Below, one piece after another: positions 10,635-22,511 of a stretch of 64,000 nt of DNA. Location of the stretch: NCBI GenBank assembly GCA_014155875.1, contig JACEFZ010011135.1, positions 26,001 to 90,000 of the forward strand, in the 5' to 3' direction. Numbering within the stretch: the first letter of the stretch is position 1; the number at the start of each line of letters is the position of its first letter. The position numbers and the translations under genes are program-made. A model generated the notes under the pieces. The model ran no database searches. It saw nothing but the letters and a program-made list of their open reading frames with translations, and was not told where the DNA came from. This stretch comes from Cepaea nemoralis. Lineage: Eukaryota; Mollusca; Gastropoda; Stylommatophora; Helicidae.

Positions 10635-13365
10635 GATCATATTCTTCCCCAGTCATATACCGCGTATTTCGCTGACTTCATGTCTGTTCCCCACTCTCTT
10701 CCACAGATCATATTCTTCCCCCGTCATATACCGCGTCTTTCGCTGTCTTCATGTCTGTTCCCCACTCTCTCCCACAGATCATATTCTTCCCCAGTCATAT
10801 ACCGCGTCTTTCGCTGTCTTCATGTCTGTTCCCCACTCTCTTCCACAGATCATATTCTTCCCCAGTCATATACCGCGTCTTTCGCTGACTTCATGTCTGT
10901 TCCCCACTCTCTTCCACAGATCATATTCTTCCCCCGTCATATACCGCGTCTTTCGCTGTCTTCATGTCTGTACCCCACTCTCTCCCACAGATCATATTCT
11001 TCCGCAGTCATATACCGCGTCTTTCGCTGTCTTCATGTCTGTTCCCCACTCTCTCCCACAGATCATATTCTTCCCCAGTCATATACTGCGTCTTTCGCTG
11101 TCTTCATGTCTGTTCCCCACTCTCTCCCACAGATCATATTCTTCCCCAGTCATATACCGGGTCTTTCGCTGTCTTCATGTCTGTTCCCCACTCTCTCCCA
11201 CAGATCATATTCTTCCCCAGTCATATACCGCATCTTTCGCTGACTTCATGTCTGTTCCCCACTCTCTCTCCCACAGATCATATTCTTCCCCAGTCATACA
11301 CCGCGTCTTTCGCTGTCTTCATGTCTGTTCCCCACTCTCTCCCAAAGATCATATTCTTCCCTAGTCATATACCGCATCTTTCGCTGTCTTCATGTCTGTT
11401 CCCCACTCTCTCCCACAGATCATATTCTTCCCCAGTCATATACCGCATCTTTCGCTGTCTTTATGTCTGTTCCCCACTCTCTCCCAAAGATCATATTCTT
11501 CCCTAGTCATATACCGCATCTTTGCGCTGGACTTCATGTCTGTTTCCCACTCTCTCTCCCACAGATCATATTCTTCCCCAGTCATATACCGGGTCTTTCG
11601 CTGTCTTCATGTCTGTTCCCCACTCTCTCCCACAGATCATATTCTTCCCCAGTCATATACCGGGTCTTTCGCTGACTTCATGTCTGTTCCCCACTCTCTC
11701 CCACAGATCATATTCTTCCCCAGTCATATACCGGGTCTTTCGCTGTCTTCATGTCTGTTCCCCACTCTCGTTCCAAAGATCATATACTTCCCCAGTCATA
11801 TACCGGGTCTTTCGCTGTCTTCATGTCTGTTCCCCACTCTCTCCCCCACAGATCCATATTCTTCCCCAGTCATATACCGCATCTTTCGCTGTCTTCATGT
11901 CTGTTCCCCACTCTCTCCCACAGATAATATTCTTCCCCAGTCATATACCGCGTCTTTCGCTGTCTTCATGTCTGTTCCAACTGCTCTCCCACAGATCTTA
12001 TTCTTCCCCAGTCATATACAGCGTCTTTCGCTGACTTCATGTCTATTCCCCACTCTCTCCCACAGATCTTATTCTTCCCCAGTCATATACCGTGTCTTTC
12101 GATGTCTTCATGTCTGACCTACCTCCTCTCCCACAGATCATATTCTTCCCCAGTCATCTACCGTGTCTTCATGTCTGTCTCACCCTCTCTCCCACAGATT
12201 ATATTCTTCCCCAGTCATCTACCGTGACTTCATGTCTGTCTCACCCTCTCTCCTACAGATCATATTCTTCCCCAGTCATATACCGTGTCTTTCGCTGTCT
12301 TCATGTCTGTCCCACCTTCTCTCCCACAGATCATATTCTTCCCCAGTCATATACCGCGTCTTTCGCTGACTTCATGTCTGTCCCACCTTCTCTCCCACAG
12401 ATCATATTCTTCCCCAGTCATATACCGTGTCTTTCGCTGACTTCATGTCTGTCCCACCTTCTCTCCCACAGATAATATTCTTCCCCAGTCATATACCATG
12501 TCTTTCGCTATCTTTATCGCTGTCCCACCCTCGCTACCACAAGATCATATTCTTCCCAGTCATATACCGCGTCTTCGCTGACTTCATGTCTGTTCCCCAC
12601 TCTCTCCCACAGATAATATTCTTCACCAGTCATATACCGCGTCTTTCGCTGTCTTCATGTCTGTTCCCCACTCTCTTCCACAGATCATATTCTTCCCCCG
12701 TCATATACCGCGTCTTTCGCTGACTTCATGTCTGTCCCACTCTCTCTCCCACAGATCATATTCTTCCCCAGTCATACACCGCGTCTTTCGCTATCTTTAT
12801 CGCAGTCCCACCCTCGCTACCACAGATCATATTCTTCCCCAGTCATATACCGCGTCTTTCGCTGTCTTCATGTCTGTCCCACCTTCTCTCCCACAGATCA
12901 TATTCTTCCCCAGTCATATACCGTGTCTTTCGCTGTCTTCATGTCTGTCCCACCCTCTCTCTCTCTCTCTCACAGATCAAATTCTTCCCCCGTCATATAC
13001 CGCGTCTTTCGCTGACTTCATATCTGTTCCCCACTCTCTTCCACAGATCATATTCTTCCCCAGTCATATACCGCGTCTTTCGTTATCTTTATCGCTGTCC
13101 CACACTCGCTACCACAGATCATATTCTTCCCCAGTCATATACCGATTCTTTCGCTGTCTTCATGTCTGTCCCACCCTCTCTCCCACAGATCATATTCTTC
13201 CCCAATCATATACCGTGTCTTTCGCTGACTTCATGTCTGTCCCACCCTCTCTCCCACAGATCATATTCTTCCCCAGTCATATACCGCGTCTTTCGCTGAC
13301 TTCATGTCTGTCCCACCCTCTCTTCCACAGATCATATTCTTCCCCAGTCATATACCGTGACGGAG
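10150..13365. repeat. 71-bp minisatellite, about 45 units
   Basis: Each unit contains CTCTCTCCCACAGATCATAT, then TCTTCCCCAGTCATATACCG, then CGTCTTTCGCTGTCTTCATG. Because 71 is not a multiple of three, the reading frame rotates and yields overlapping open frames of 180-248 codons. These are repeat artefacts. Later units (after about 12100) shorten or vary. The array ends abruptly where a SINE-A head begins. Confidence 0.95.
10401..10632. repeat. (CT)n expansions inside the 71-bp array
   Basis: Two units have their CTCTCTCC tract expanded to long CT runs (about 10401-10491 and 10553-10632). This is replication slippage seeded by the unit itself. Confidence 0.9.
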
Positions 13366-13640
13366 GACAACTTGGCAGAATGGTTAAGAGCGCTCATTCT
13401 TAAACATCCGGTGTGCTGATGCTGAGATTCAAATCGCACACCGGTAAATTGGACTAAAAAATTTGGGGACGTAAATTACAAGTACCTCTGAGGTCGGATT
13501 GGGTTCTCCTGATGGCGCGGGACACTGGTAATAGGAAAAGTTAATCCACACGCAAAATTCAGCCCAGTGTGACTAGAAGTAGTGTGAATGGGCTACGCCT
13601 TAGTTCAAAACGAGCGAGCACAAAATAAAAATTTCCTTGA
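13366..13640 (+). repeat. SINE-A copy
   Basis: The tRNA-like head has box A-like TGGCAGAATGGTTAAGAGCG and box B-like GATTCAAATC. The body GGGGACGTAAATTACAAGTA and the GATGGCGCGGGACACTGGTA phrase follow, ending in GAGCGAGCACAAAATAAAAA. It abuts the end of the 71-bp array. Confidence 0.85.
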
Positions 13641-13744
13641 GTTTCCCTGTCCTACTTGCTCATCTCACTGTCCCATATAACCTTCACATACACACATACA
13701 ACACACATACACACACACATAGAAACCAAAAAAGCAAACATATC

Positions 13745-13900
13745 TTGTTTACACAGCCTAAACAGGGCAGTCGGTGTAATACTGAATAATATCAACCCCT
13801 CAGTGCCGATTACACCTATACAATATGGGCATAGCACCTTATGCCCAATGCGTCTTAATGCGTGTAAATGGGTCCTTTACTTACTTTTAGTTAGACTGGG
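13745..13900 (+). repeat. SINE-D-like 3' region
   Basis: It shares the phrase GCGTGTAAATGGGTCC and the ending TTTACTTAC with the SINE-D copy at 18305-18575. The head is missing or too diverged to see. A short CA-rich tract lies just upstream (13690-13722). Confidence 0.45.
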
Positions 13901-13943
13901 TCGCCCCGCGGGCCCAGGTACCTGAAAATAATCTCAGCCTCGA

Positions 13944-14012
13944 GGAGGATTCGAAAACATGACCATTAGGCCGGCAAGCAAACGTGCTAACTACTGTGTT
14001 ACAGCTGCTCCT
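13944..14012 (-). repeat. SINE-D tRNA-like head
   Basis: The reverse complement reads AACACAGTAGTTAGCACGTT and then TTTTCGAATCCT, matching a box A and box B about 40 bases apart. Downstream parts are not clear. Confidence 0.6.
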
Positions 14013-14022
14013 AATGTTACAT

Positions 14023-14984
14023 AAATAATCGTTTACTAGTTGTAATACAGTGGATCTATCTCGTTTCCAGAAATGTTTCAACCCTAGCCACCGGATTCTC
14101 ATGCGAGAACATGGCTGTAGCGTTACTAAGGCTGATATAAACATGGCTGTAATAACAGTTTGGCGGATACATTGAAAGAAATGACATACTGAAGTCGTGT
14201 CATAACGGGTTTGTGATGGAAAGAATAGTAGAGGAAGGGAGACGACTTATTAAAGCACTAGCCATAACCACAATAGAATGAATAAATGAGCGATACAAAT
14301 ATATAGAGAGAAAGCTGGGGAATGATACTGAGGATAATGATGAAATTCGGATACGATCTTCTAGAGGTGAATGGGATAGCGGAGGGGCAAAATATTTAGG
14401 AAGATGAGGCTTTCAGAAACAAATTAACTAGAGCCATTATTGAGTGAAATGGAGAGGCCCGTGGCATGAATGAGAGAGGAAGGGAGAGATAGAGAGATAG
14501 GGAGGGAGTGATGCAGAGGAAAATGCAGAAATTAAGATACAATCTTCCCTGATTGATCTAAACAGGACGTGGTTCATCACTTGGTGTTATGCACATCCTG
14601 AAGGCGGGAGATCACGCATAACATCAGACAGTCAAACACACAAAAACATGTTTTCCCCCGCACGTCCGTACACGTAAATCACAGACATATTGATTAGCCC
14701 ATACAATATATCAGGCTGAAAAACAGCCACATAAAAATGTATGATTCTGAGCGTTGCACAAAATTATGTTCATGTAGTCATTCTCCATTTGAGTAATATG
14801 TGTAGGAATAAGCACATAATATTCCTTCCTACCCCCTTATTTTCTTTCACATTTGTTTTGGTATAAAGTTTCAGAAATTGATTAGTTGTTGCTGACTCTT
14901 TAGAGGCGAGCCCGGCGTTGACAAATTGCTCTGCATGTTTTCTTCATATCCCCTGATGTTGGCTTAATACTACAAAGTTCGATA
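14023..14984. other. Unassigned spacer
   Basis: AG-rich stretches occur near 14440-14530. I recognise no gene, no clear repeat and no long open frame. Confidence 0.4.
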
Positions 14985-15182
14985 CTGTCATACTGTCATT
15001 TACTGCCAATATAGTACCTTGCGGTGTATGGCAGAGGGGTCTTTGAGCCTGAGGAATTAAGGCCGCCTGGCTAGTGCAGACGCCGCGAAATGTGCAGGTT
15101 AGGATTTTCGTTTTGCCCCCGACAGAAAAAAATCCCACATATTACCGAGGGATCGAACCCGGGTCTCCCGAAGGTCGATACA
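14985..15182 (-). repeat. SINE fragment with consensus box B
   Basis: The reverse complement contains GGGTTCGATCCC, an exact RNA polymerase III box B, followed by a non-tRNA body. A convincing box A is not visible, so it is 5' truncated or diverged. Confidence 0.5.
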
Positions 15183-15189
15183 AAGTGTA

Positions 15190-16075
15190 TAAAATAAAAA
15201 TAACAAATATTCAACTTCGTCCTCCTCTGTTGTTAATGTAGGTGCATATATCTGTATGAGTTGTTTTTTTTTTTTTTTTTTTTTTTGAAGGGCAGAGTCT
15301 GACGCGAAAATTCTATCATTAACCCGGTTATATCCAATTAAAGCTTTTACTGTTGTTTTATCTAAACAAAATGCCACTCCACTCTGGCCTCTGATGTCTC
15401 ACCAGAGTATATGAAAAGACTTCCAGTATCATTTTGTTTAAAATGTCCCTGGCCTCTCCAGCAATGTTCACTAATTCTTAAAATTTGAAAATGTAACCTC
15501 TCAACGTCATCACATACTACCTTGAGCTTTCCCTCATACAGACTTCTCACATTCCATATTCCTAGTCGCACTCTGCTTCTTAGTGTGACACTTGGGGAAT
15601 TTCCTTGGTAACACCGTGGTGATTATCTCCGTCATCACAATTACTAGTACTGGCCCCTGAGTCACACTCTTTCCCGGTGTTATCTGATCTGCCTGGCCTG
15701 GGGGTCTTACTACCAGATCTCTTCCTTATTATGTTTTCTTTCATAGTTGTTAAAGTTTCTAGGAATGTTTCGCAGAAGGTAGTTTGCTATTGCTTTCCCT
15801 CTGGGCAGTGACTGTACTAGTCGGTGGTCATAGCCTCCGTCTTTACTTATGAGATCACCCGCAGAGTGTAGATCATAACCAACAGCAATCTGCCGGTTGC
15901 TCTCACACTCCATCCACCACCTGCTTCAATGGTTTCAAGTAACCCTGATGGGGGTGGGGGTGGGGAGGGATAAACGGGTACTCCACCTTACCCAAGGGTG
16001 TCCCCTAGACTAACGGAGGAAGGGAGGTGTCTTACATCTCCTTTGATAGGAGATACTCTTACGTCGCTGACCAAT
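15190..16075 (-). pseudogene. EN/RT-type LINE, 5' region and endonuclease domain
   Basis: On the minus strand the stretch 15571-15362 starts RLGIWNVRSLYEGKLKVVCD, the N-terminus of an APE-like endonuclease of the sort annotated as 'craniofacial development protein 2-like'. After a frameshift it continues with VKALIGYNRVNDRI and IQIYAPTLTTEEDEVEY (15340-15200). The endonuclease would nick target DNA to prime reverse transcription. A run of about 22 T (A on the coding strand, near 15264-15286) sits inside the domain and gives a lysine run. The 5' leader extends to about 16075, with another short open frame at 15913-15710. Reverse transcriptase is absent, so this is a truncated relic. Confidence 0.75.
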
Positions 16076-17045
16076 AAATGTGATGGGACACAAAGGTGGC
16101 ATGCTAAATACTGATCACATCATCCCCCAGCGCTGAATGGTCTTTAAATGTATTGGTTTAGCACCATAAACCCAAATCTTCTTTATGCGTGTAAAAATAC
16201 TATATGAAAAACATACACACATACATTTACGCTTGCATGCAATCACGCACGCATACACAGAGGCGTGCATACATACATGCACGTGTTTAAACTTACGTAA
16301 ATAGAAGCATGCATCGGACTAATTTTCCTGTTTAAAATATTTGAATAATTATTCTGTCTGTCGGTGCCCATATTATTAATAAAGGAACAACCATGGCCGC
16401 TGTTCGTTAGATTCGCTAGAACCGTGAAATATTTTGTTTCTTTTATGCGCAAACCTAAAGAAGATGACTAAAATTGTCTCGAAACGTAGCTAATATTAAA
16501 TTAATTTCATCACGACTGAAAGGGTCAGAATTGTTCCTACACACGCAATGTCAAATATTTCTAACTAAGCTCTGATAAACCTTTGGAGAAGGACGATTTC
16601 CGTCTCAGTCTGGCATTCCTTTACATCTAATAGATCTCTTTCCTTGTATGAAATTGCGATCTATTTCTATGGAGGAAATGTATTGCTAACAAATTGTAGA
16701 ATTGTATCCGGGAATTCCTTCTAGCCAACTAATAAATTTAATAGATTCCACGAACACACTTGAAAAAATAGAAGCAATTTTTTTGGCATTCATTCTCAAC
16801 TGAGATTTCAGGGTTTCCCACAAACACCAAACCGGCATGTTTCGACAGATATTGATGATTTCTCATGGCAAGACTCAACGCAATTTCATTACTGATGACA
16901 TGTTCGTGTCAGCAAATTATAATTCCACTGCTGGCCCCCTTGTTGGGTATACTGCTATTGTATTCTCTGTAGGACGCTGACAAAACTTGTCTTATTGTCA
17001 TGTTTCTGAGATGTATTGGTGTTGTTAGAAAAGTTTTAATTTCAT
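16076..17045. other. Unassigned spacer
   Basis: The phrase TTTATGCGTGTAAA near 16180 echoes the SINE-D 3' region. Otherwise nothing is recognised. Confidence 0.4.
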
Positions 17046-17049
17046 ATTC

Positions 17050-17155
17050 TGTACAGTACGTTGTATTCGACCCCAGCATTTATTGGCTTTTTGTGATTTA
17101 CTGGACAATTGTTACTTTCAGTAGTTTGCTATTGATGTACTAAATTAATCCCCGT
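17050..17155 (-). repeat. SINE-H 3' fragment
   Basis: Plus-strand phrases ACGTTGTATTCGACCCCAGC and CAGTAGTTTGCTATTG match the antisense order of SINE-H. The head half is missing. Confidence 0.6.
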
Positions 17156-17194
17156 GTCTTTTCTGGTACGCATTTTATGCGGGGATCGACTTGG

Positions 17195-17305
17195 GAGGCC
17201 TGGTTCATTTGTAAAATCCGTCTCAATGCAGTTTCGAATATGTGATCACCATGCCGGTAGGCAAGAATGCTAACTGCTGCGATATCGCGCCTTATCACAA
17301 TACAT
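17195..17305 (-). repeat. SINE-D-like tRNA head
   Basis: The reverse complement has GCAGCAGTTAGCATTCTTGC and ATATTCGAAACTGC, which resemble box A and box B. It is diverged. 17306-17955 holds nothing I recognise. Confidence 0.45.
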
Positions 17306-17959
17306 AGGATGTTTTTAGGCAGGGCAGGGGGAACAATTATCCATCCACTGTTGTGGGAAATAGTAACCAAAGTTTAACTCCCTTTGGAAAGAAAGGTAAA
17401 ACAAATGGATGCCGATTAGCACGAAGCAATCAGACTTGTCTGTTGACTGTGTACAAATTCATTGTGACAGATGCCCTCAGAGAGAAAAGATTATGAAGAC
17501 AAGGGTACTGCTGGCTAAGTCAAAGTAGTGTAGTGTAATGAAGCTTAGAGAAGGCAATGAGAAAGTGCAGGGCACGGGTTATCTAACCTACGTCTTCCTG
17601 TCTTTCTATAAATTCAGTAGTAAAGGGAAGTGAATGCACTTAGTTTAATTTGTCTGCGAGACGAGCGGCACTTATAGACAAACTAAATATCAGCTAGAAG
17701 CTTTGGGACTTCCTTGTTATTCCAATTAACGTTACTACTTATATTACTACTTATACATGGAAGCGGCAGATAAGAGAGGAGTGGAAAATAGGAGCCCATA
17801 AAACACTTAACATAAGAAGCCAGCTTGCTAGCAAGATGAAGCAAAACAGACTTATCCCTCAGTGGGTTGGTAGGTAGACAGGAAACACAACCAGATGCAA
17901 TGCCAAGAGGTGACTCTGGAAATGGACTAAGCTCAATATGTCATCTCATAAGTTCAGAA

Positions 17960-18292
17960 TTTTAGCCTCTGCGGCCATCTAGTGATGGAATGTTTGTGTT
18001 GCTGTGTCTAACTTGGCTTATGTAGCCTTTAGTGATGGAATGTGTGTTTGTGTGTTGCTGCATCTAGTTTGACCTCTGTAGCCATCTAGTGGTAGAATGT
18101 TTGTGTTGCTGTATCTAGTTTGGCCTCTGTAGCTATCTTGTGATGTAATGTTTGTGCTGCTGTACCTAGTGTGGCCTTTGTAGTCATCTAGTGATGGAAT
18201 GTTTGTGTTTCTGTATCTAGTCTGGCCTCTATAGCCATCTAGTGGTAGAATGTTTGTGTTGCTGTATCTAGTTCGGCTGCAATAAAATTCTA
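17960..18292. repeat. 51-bp minisatellite, about 6 units
   Basis: Units contain GTGATGGAATGTTTGTGTTG, CTGTATCTAGTTTGGCCTCT and GTAGCCATCTA. The 51-bp period keeps a minus-strand frame open for 128 codons, which I treat as an artefact. Confidence 0.85.
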
Positions 18293-18304
18293 GTTCTGAT
18301 GATG

Positions 18305-18575
18305 AAAATAAAGGTAGCACAGTGGCTAGCACACTTGCCTGCCCGGCCAGTGGTCTTGTGTTTGAAACCCTATGGTGATGGATTTTGTAAATTGAGGCGA
18401 GCACCCTGGACCACCCAGTCTAAAATTTGTACCAAGAATGGTACCAGTAGTAAAGAGGAATGTTCTGATGTTGATCACATGACCCACGGAATTCCGATTT
18501 GTCTGTACAGTTATGGGACTGGACCATATCAAGCACGTCTCATGATGTGTAAATGGGTCAGTTAGGTTACTTACA
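18305..18575 (+). repeat. SINE-D copy
   Basis: The tRNA-like head GTAGCACAGTGGCTAGCACA and box B-like GTGTTTGAAACCC are followed by a body ending CATGATGTGTAAATGGGTCA and GGTTACTTAC. Confidence 0.7.
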
Positions 18576-18869
18576 TTCTGTACATTATCAGAAATACATG
18601 TAACGAACCAAAAAGTATTCATCTGTGCTTCCTTCGTAGACTATACACTATCTACAGAGCTATATATCTCAAATTTAGTAACAGCCAGAAAGAAGTAGGT
18701 ATTTCTGGTAAGGTGTCTGGTGGGCGACTAGAGAGACACCAAGCATCAGGACTCACTCTTCGACATCCCCCGTCATTTACCTGGCATGTGGCTCAAACTG
18801 ATGGGCCATTGCTATCCACCATTTATTTACTACTAGGATCGAATTTACACGAGAAATAGTGTTGAGGTG

Positions 18870-19275
18870 CAACATAAGACGTGTACTTTTGTGTGGATGT
18901 GATACGTGGGACAATGAGAAGACATGCTGAAAAACATCTAATGGCAGTGGAAATGTCGTTTGTGAGGAAAATGCAAAGAAAACCACGAACAGACAGACAA
19001 ACCAATGAGCAAGTCATACAAGAAGCAAATAAACACCGTAAACTGATTGGAGAAAGTAGACGTAGACTGGCAACAGTTTTTGGGCATGTTATAGGAAGAA
19101 ATAAAATAATGAACTTGATGTCAACTGGCAAGATTTAAAGGAAGGGGGAGGGGCAGAGAAGTCAATCTCTGTATGGCTTGGTCACATAGTATGGTCGAGA
19201 CAAAAACATAGAACTGATGATCGTGTGAGATGGTCGCAGATGAAAGCCTACACTTATCTGTATGACACATGATGA
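18870..19275 (+). pseudogene. EN/RT-type LINE 3' end
   Basis: The fragment reads, with several frame changes, through the C-terminal region after the reverse transcriptase, including FGHVIGRNKIMNL (19080-19115) and GHIVWSRQKHRTDDRVRWS (about 19179-19240), ending at a stop near 19271. The same phrases occur at 34440-34660, 35150-35427 and 46230-46596. It is 5' truncated and has no catalytic domain. Confidence 0.65.
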
Positions 19276-19559
19276 ACGTGAATTTGAAACTGTATGGGAG
19301 TATCTGCCACAGTGCTTTACCGTTGATACCCACTTAAGATGCAAACAGCAGTAGCGGAAGGAGATGTAGAGGGAAGAAAAGGAAGGAGAGAAAGAGACGA
19401 ATTGACAAGTGAAAAGCAAATCTGACAGAGACGTTTTAAGTGAATCCGTGTCGGTTACTGGAGATGGTGAAGCGCAAGACAACCAACACAAACTAAAGAA
19501 ATCGATACTTGACTTTGATATTCTCGTGTTTCAGTAATTGAAAATATGAGACGATCAAT

Positions 19560-19965
19560 ACAGTCCATGGATACAGTTCTAACGTATTGTTGACCAAATA
19601 AACAAAATTGGACAGTTAATGTAAATCTGACATATAAGAAACAATCAAATACAGATGTTCTAGGGGAAAAACATTTAGGAATGAAAAGGGAGTGGATGAA
19701 AGAAATTAAAAAAAAAAAGAAAAGGCAAGTTACATATTTCGGCCACGTTCAAAGACATAACGCTATTATAAAAACCATATTGGAGGGCAAGGTTGAAGGC
19801 AAGCGAGAAGAGGTAGACAACGATACAAGTGGGAAGATAACATTAATAGATGGCCGAACATCAATCTGACAGAATGTACAGTCAGGGCGAGAGACAGACA
19901 GTGTTGAAGGTCCAATGCAGCCAAACGTCATTGTGGAGATGGCAGCTGATTGATTGATAGCCATC
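19560..19965 (+). pseudogene. EN/RT-type LINE 3' end with TTGATTGA tail
   Basis: The open stretch 19681-19869 includes QVTYFGHVQRHNAIIKTILE and GKVEGKREE, a typical LINE C-terminal region. The 3' end reads GGAGATGGCAGCTGATTGATTGAT. The same 3' end occurs in reverse at 59158-59400, which supports a defined terminus. Confidence 0.65.
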
Positions 19966-19984
19966 TGTAATCAATGAATGGATG

Positions 19985-20060
19985 GAGCGAACGAACGAGG
20001 GAACGAACGAAGGAACGAACGAGCAAACGAACGAACGAACGAACTTTATTTTCAAAGTAT
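19985..20060 (-). repeat. (TTCG)n-tailed retroelement end
   Basis: On the minus strand it reads ACTTTGAAAATAAAGTTCGT followed by GTTCGTTCG repeats. The same joint, TTTTGAAAATAA then TTCGTTCG, occurs at 23310-23352 on the plus strand, so this is a shared element terminus rather than a chance microsatellite. Confidence 0.5.
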
Positions 20061-20065
20061 GGATG

Positions 20066-20312
20066 AGTGGAAGAGGGATGGATAGATGGATGGATGGATG
20101 GATGGGTGGATGGATGGATGGATGGATGGATGGATGGAATAATGGATGGATGTAAGAATGGATGGATGGGTGGATGGATGGAATGATGGATGGATGTAAG
20201 GGTGGATAGATGGATGGATGGATGGATGGATGGATGGATGGATGGATGGATGGATGGATGGATGGAAGGATGGATGGATGGATGGATGGATTGGTGAAAG
20301 GATGGTTGGATG
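20066..20312. repeat. (GGAT)n microsatellite
   Basis: The tract is nearly pure GGAT/ATGG with occasional GGGT, AATG and GTAAG interruptions. Confidence 0.95.
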
Positions 20313-20644
20313 CATGGATGTATAGGTGGGTGGATCTATCTATACACTACAATGATAGCTTTGAGAGACAGGTCACAGTTGTACCTATAGATCAGTATAC
20401 ATCCACACTATGCTGGCACACATGGACAGCATGTCTGATGAGAGAGCGAGTTAGAATGCCTGCCAGTTATGGCTGGGTCTGGTAGAATGTGTCTTATGGT
20501 GGGAGACTAGAGCGATCGGTCAACAGAGTGGAAACCCCACAGAAAATAGACACAGATAGCACTTAGACAGGCCCTGTTACTCATCAGTGTCATTGCTTAG
20601 ATGATGGTCGTGCTATACAGTTAGCAACAGCATGGGACGCAGAG

Positions 20645-20965
20645 GTGTTTCCAAGGCACCAGGGCCAGATTCTATAATGGCCAAGACCTACTAACACGTC
20701 CTAGTCGTGCGTCCTGGGCAACAGGTCCCTTCGGGGTCCTGGCTAACATAGTAGGATCGCTGATTCTTCCGAAGTCGGAGAGTATCTGCCTGCACGGCGA
20801 GGTACCACCGGTCTGCACACCAATAAGCCAGACATGGGACAACGGACACTCACGCAAACCTCAGGTCCTGTATGACATGACACTGATGTTGAACAACAAG
20901 ATGTCTTCATCCGACATACAGGACATCGCGCTGGAGTTCACAGCTAGCGAACGCAAGCAAGCAAC
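20645..20965 (+). repeat. Element J copy, (CAAG)-tailed
   Basis: It aligns by eye along its full length with the reverse complement of 60055-60400. It starts TGGGACGCAGAGGTGTTTCC, has CCCTTCGGGGTCCTGGCTAA in the middle, a stem formed by CCTGTATG and CATACAGG, and ends GCGAACGCAAGCAAGCAA. It has no obvious open frame of its own. Confidence 0.8.
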
Positions 20966-22016
20966 CACATGGGGAATCAGAGTGAATCTGAATTGGATGT
21001 GATGTCAGGTATCGATGTTTCCCCCGTCGGAAAAGTTACTATAGTCAAGCAGATTCACAGGAAGCACGGGTGGATTCGCAGCTGCGGGCACGAGACAACT
21101 ACATTCAAGTCACCCTCATACTGGGTAGAGATTGGAGAAATGAGCTGGCAGATTTGGAGATCCAACACCGACGGTTATATACACCTTGGTGAGAAGCGTG
21201 GTTAAGGATTCCAGGCTAAGAGTCTGGGGGGAAGATCGTTGCTGACTAAAATGGAGCTTATAGATCTCCAACATTAACTGATTAAATGCCATGGAATGAT
21301 TAACAGTCTTAAGCGATTTCCCGTATCTGCCATAGGCTTATATTTCCTGGAGATGTTGCTATTGCGTTGTAATACAACACGCCTGCTACCATACTGTTAG
21401 GTCATCGCAGTGAAACACCCCTACTTCCCATTTTCCGCCATCCATTTTGGTTTGATCCAGATATACTTGTTGTTTTGCACATAATCTGTTAAGTTGAAGG
21501 AGGTTGTGCGATCGTGTCAGCATCACGATGGCTGCCTGGAACCTAGGTCATCAGAGTCATCACAGGGTCTGATTCTCGGTTTGCATTGCACAGGAGGATA
21601 CCGATGATGAACACTTCTCTCTTGCAAGGACTTAAATGTATACTGTCTGGGTCATGCAGGAGTGCTAGGCTATGAGCGGAAATGATGGCGTCAAGAGTGG
21701 TATCTGTTGAAAACTGACGAAGGATACGTGACATATTGTGAAGTCTATCTATGACCGTTTGCTAGGCGAAGAAATAATTCTTCATGATAAAGCTTCGCAA
21801 GTCAATATTATTGAACTCGTTCTGTCTCGCCCATTTGTTGCATTACCCCACTCTTCAATTGTTACACTAATGTTTGTCACACCCAGCTATACAAATAAAG
21901 AGAAACAATTAGCTCTCTTTATAAATGCGAAGACAGTTGCTTCATATTGAACAGCTAAAACAGCAGTGCAGACCTAGCAGACTTAAGGATAGTACTCCTT
22001 GTACTATGCCAGCAAT
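20966..22016. other. Unassigned spacer
   Basis: Open frames at 20969-21205 (+) and 21738-21950 (+) are 70-78 codons and match nothing I recognise. Confidence 0.4.
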
Positions 22017-22104
22017 CTACAAGCTGTGATGTCGGTTCCTAGATCAATCAATCAATCAATCTACAAGCTGTGATGTCGGTTCCTAGATCAATCAATCAAT
22101 CAAT
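22017..22104 (+). repeat. Duplicated RNase H-type LINE 3' terminus
   Basis: A 44-bp unit occurs twice in tandem (22017 and 22061). It contains TGATGTCGGTTCCTAGATCA followed by ATCAATCAAT. GATGTCGGTTCCTA is the final coding and stop context of the RNase H-type LINE, seen in reverse at about 35842-35855, so the tail region was duplicated. Confidence 0.7.
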
Positions 22105-22129
22105 CTACAAGCGTTGTACTAGAATGGAT

Positions 22130-22462
22130 TCCTTTACATTGCAACATACCTGAAAATAAAGAAGCCAAGCCAACAGATTAGCACAAGAAGGTGGAAGATT
22201 ACCTCATATTGGTATAGACAAAGTCAATGGTGAAGCCAAGAGATTTATATTATATTAATAATATTTATTAATTATAGAACTAAGTGGCAATCAGAGCAGC
22301 CAGGCCACCAGACAGCTGAAGCATTTTACCAACTCAGTAGAGAAGAACAATTAACTATCTTCAGAATACACACATGAAACAACAGTCTGAAATACCACAT
22401 GTTTAATAAGCTAAAGATAGGAGATACCAATGTATGTAACTGTGGAACTGGTAATCATCATT

Positions 22463-22511
<49 letters not shown>

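Noticed and set aside
10237..13403. Long serine/leucine/proline-rich open frames of 180-248 codons
   Set aside because: They follow the 71-bp repeat through all three frames in turn, so they are products of periodicity without independent coding evidence.
13366..13450. Functional tRNA gene
   Set aside because: Box A and B are present but no acceptor stem or anticodon arm closes; the same head occurs in several SINE copies.
20052..20315. Repetitive histidine/proline/serine protein on the minus strand
   Set aside because: It is the translation of a GGAT microsatellite.
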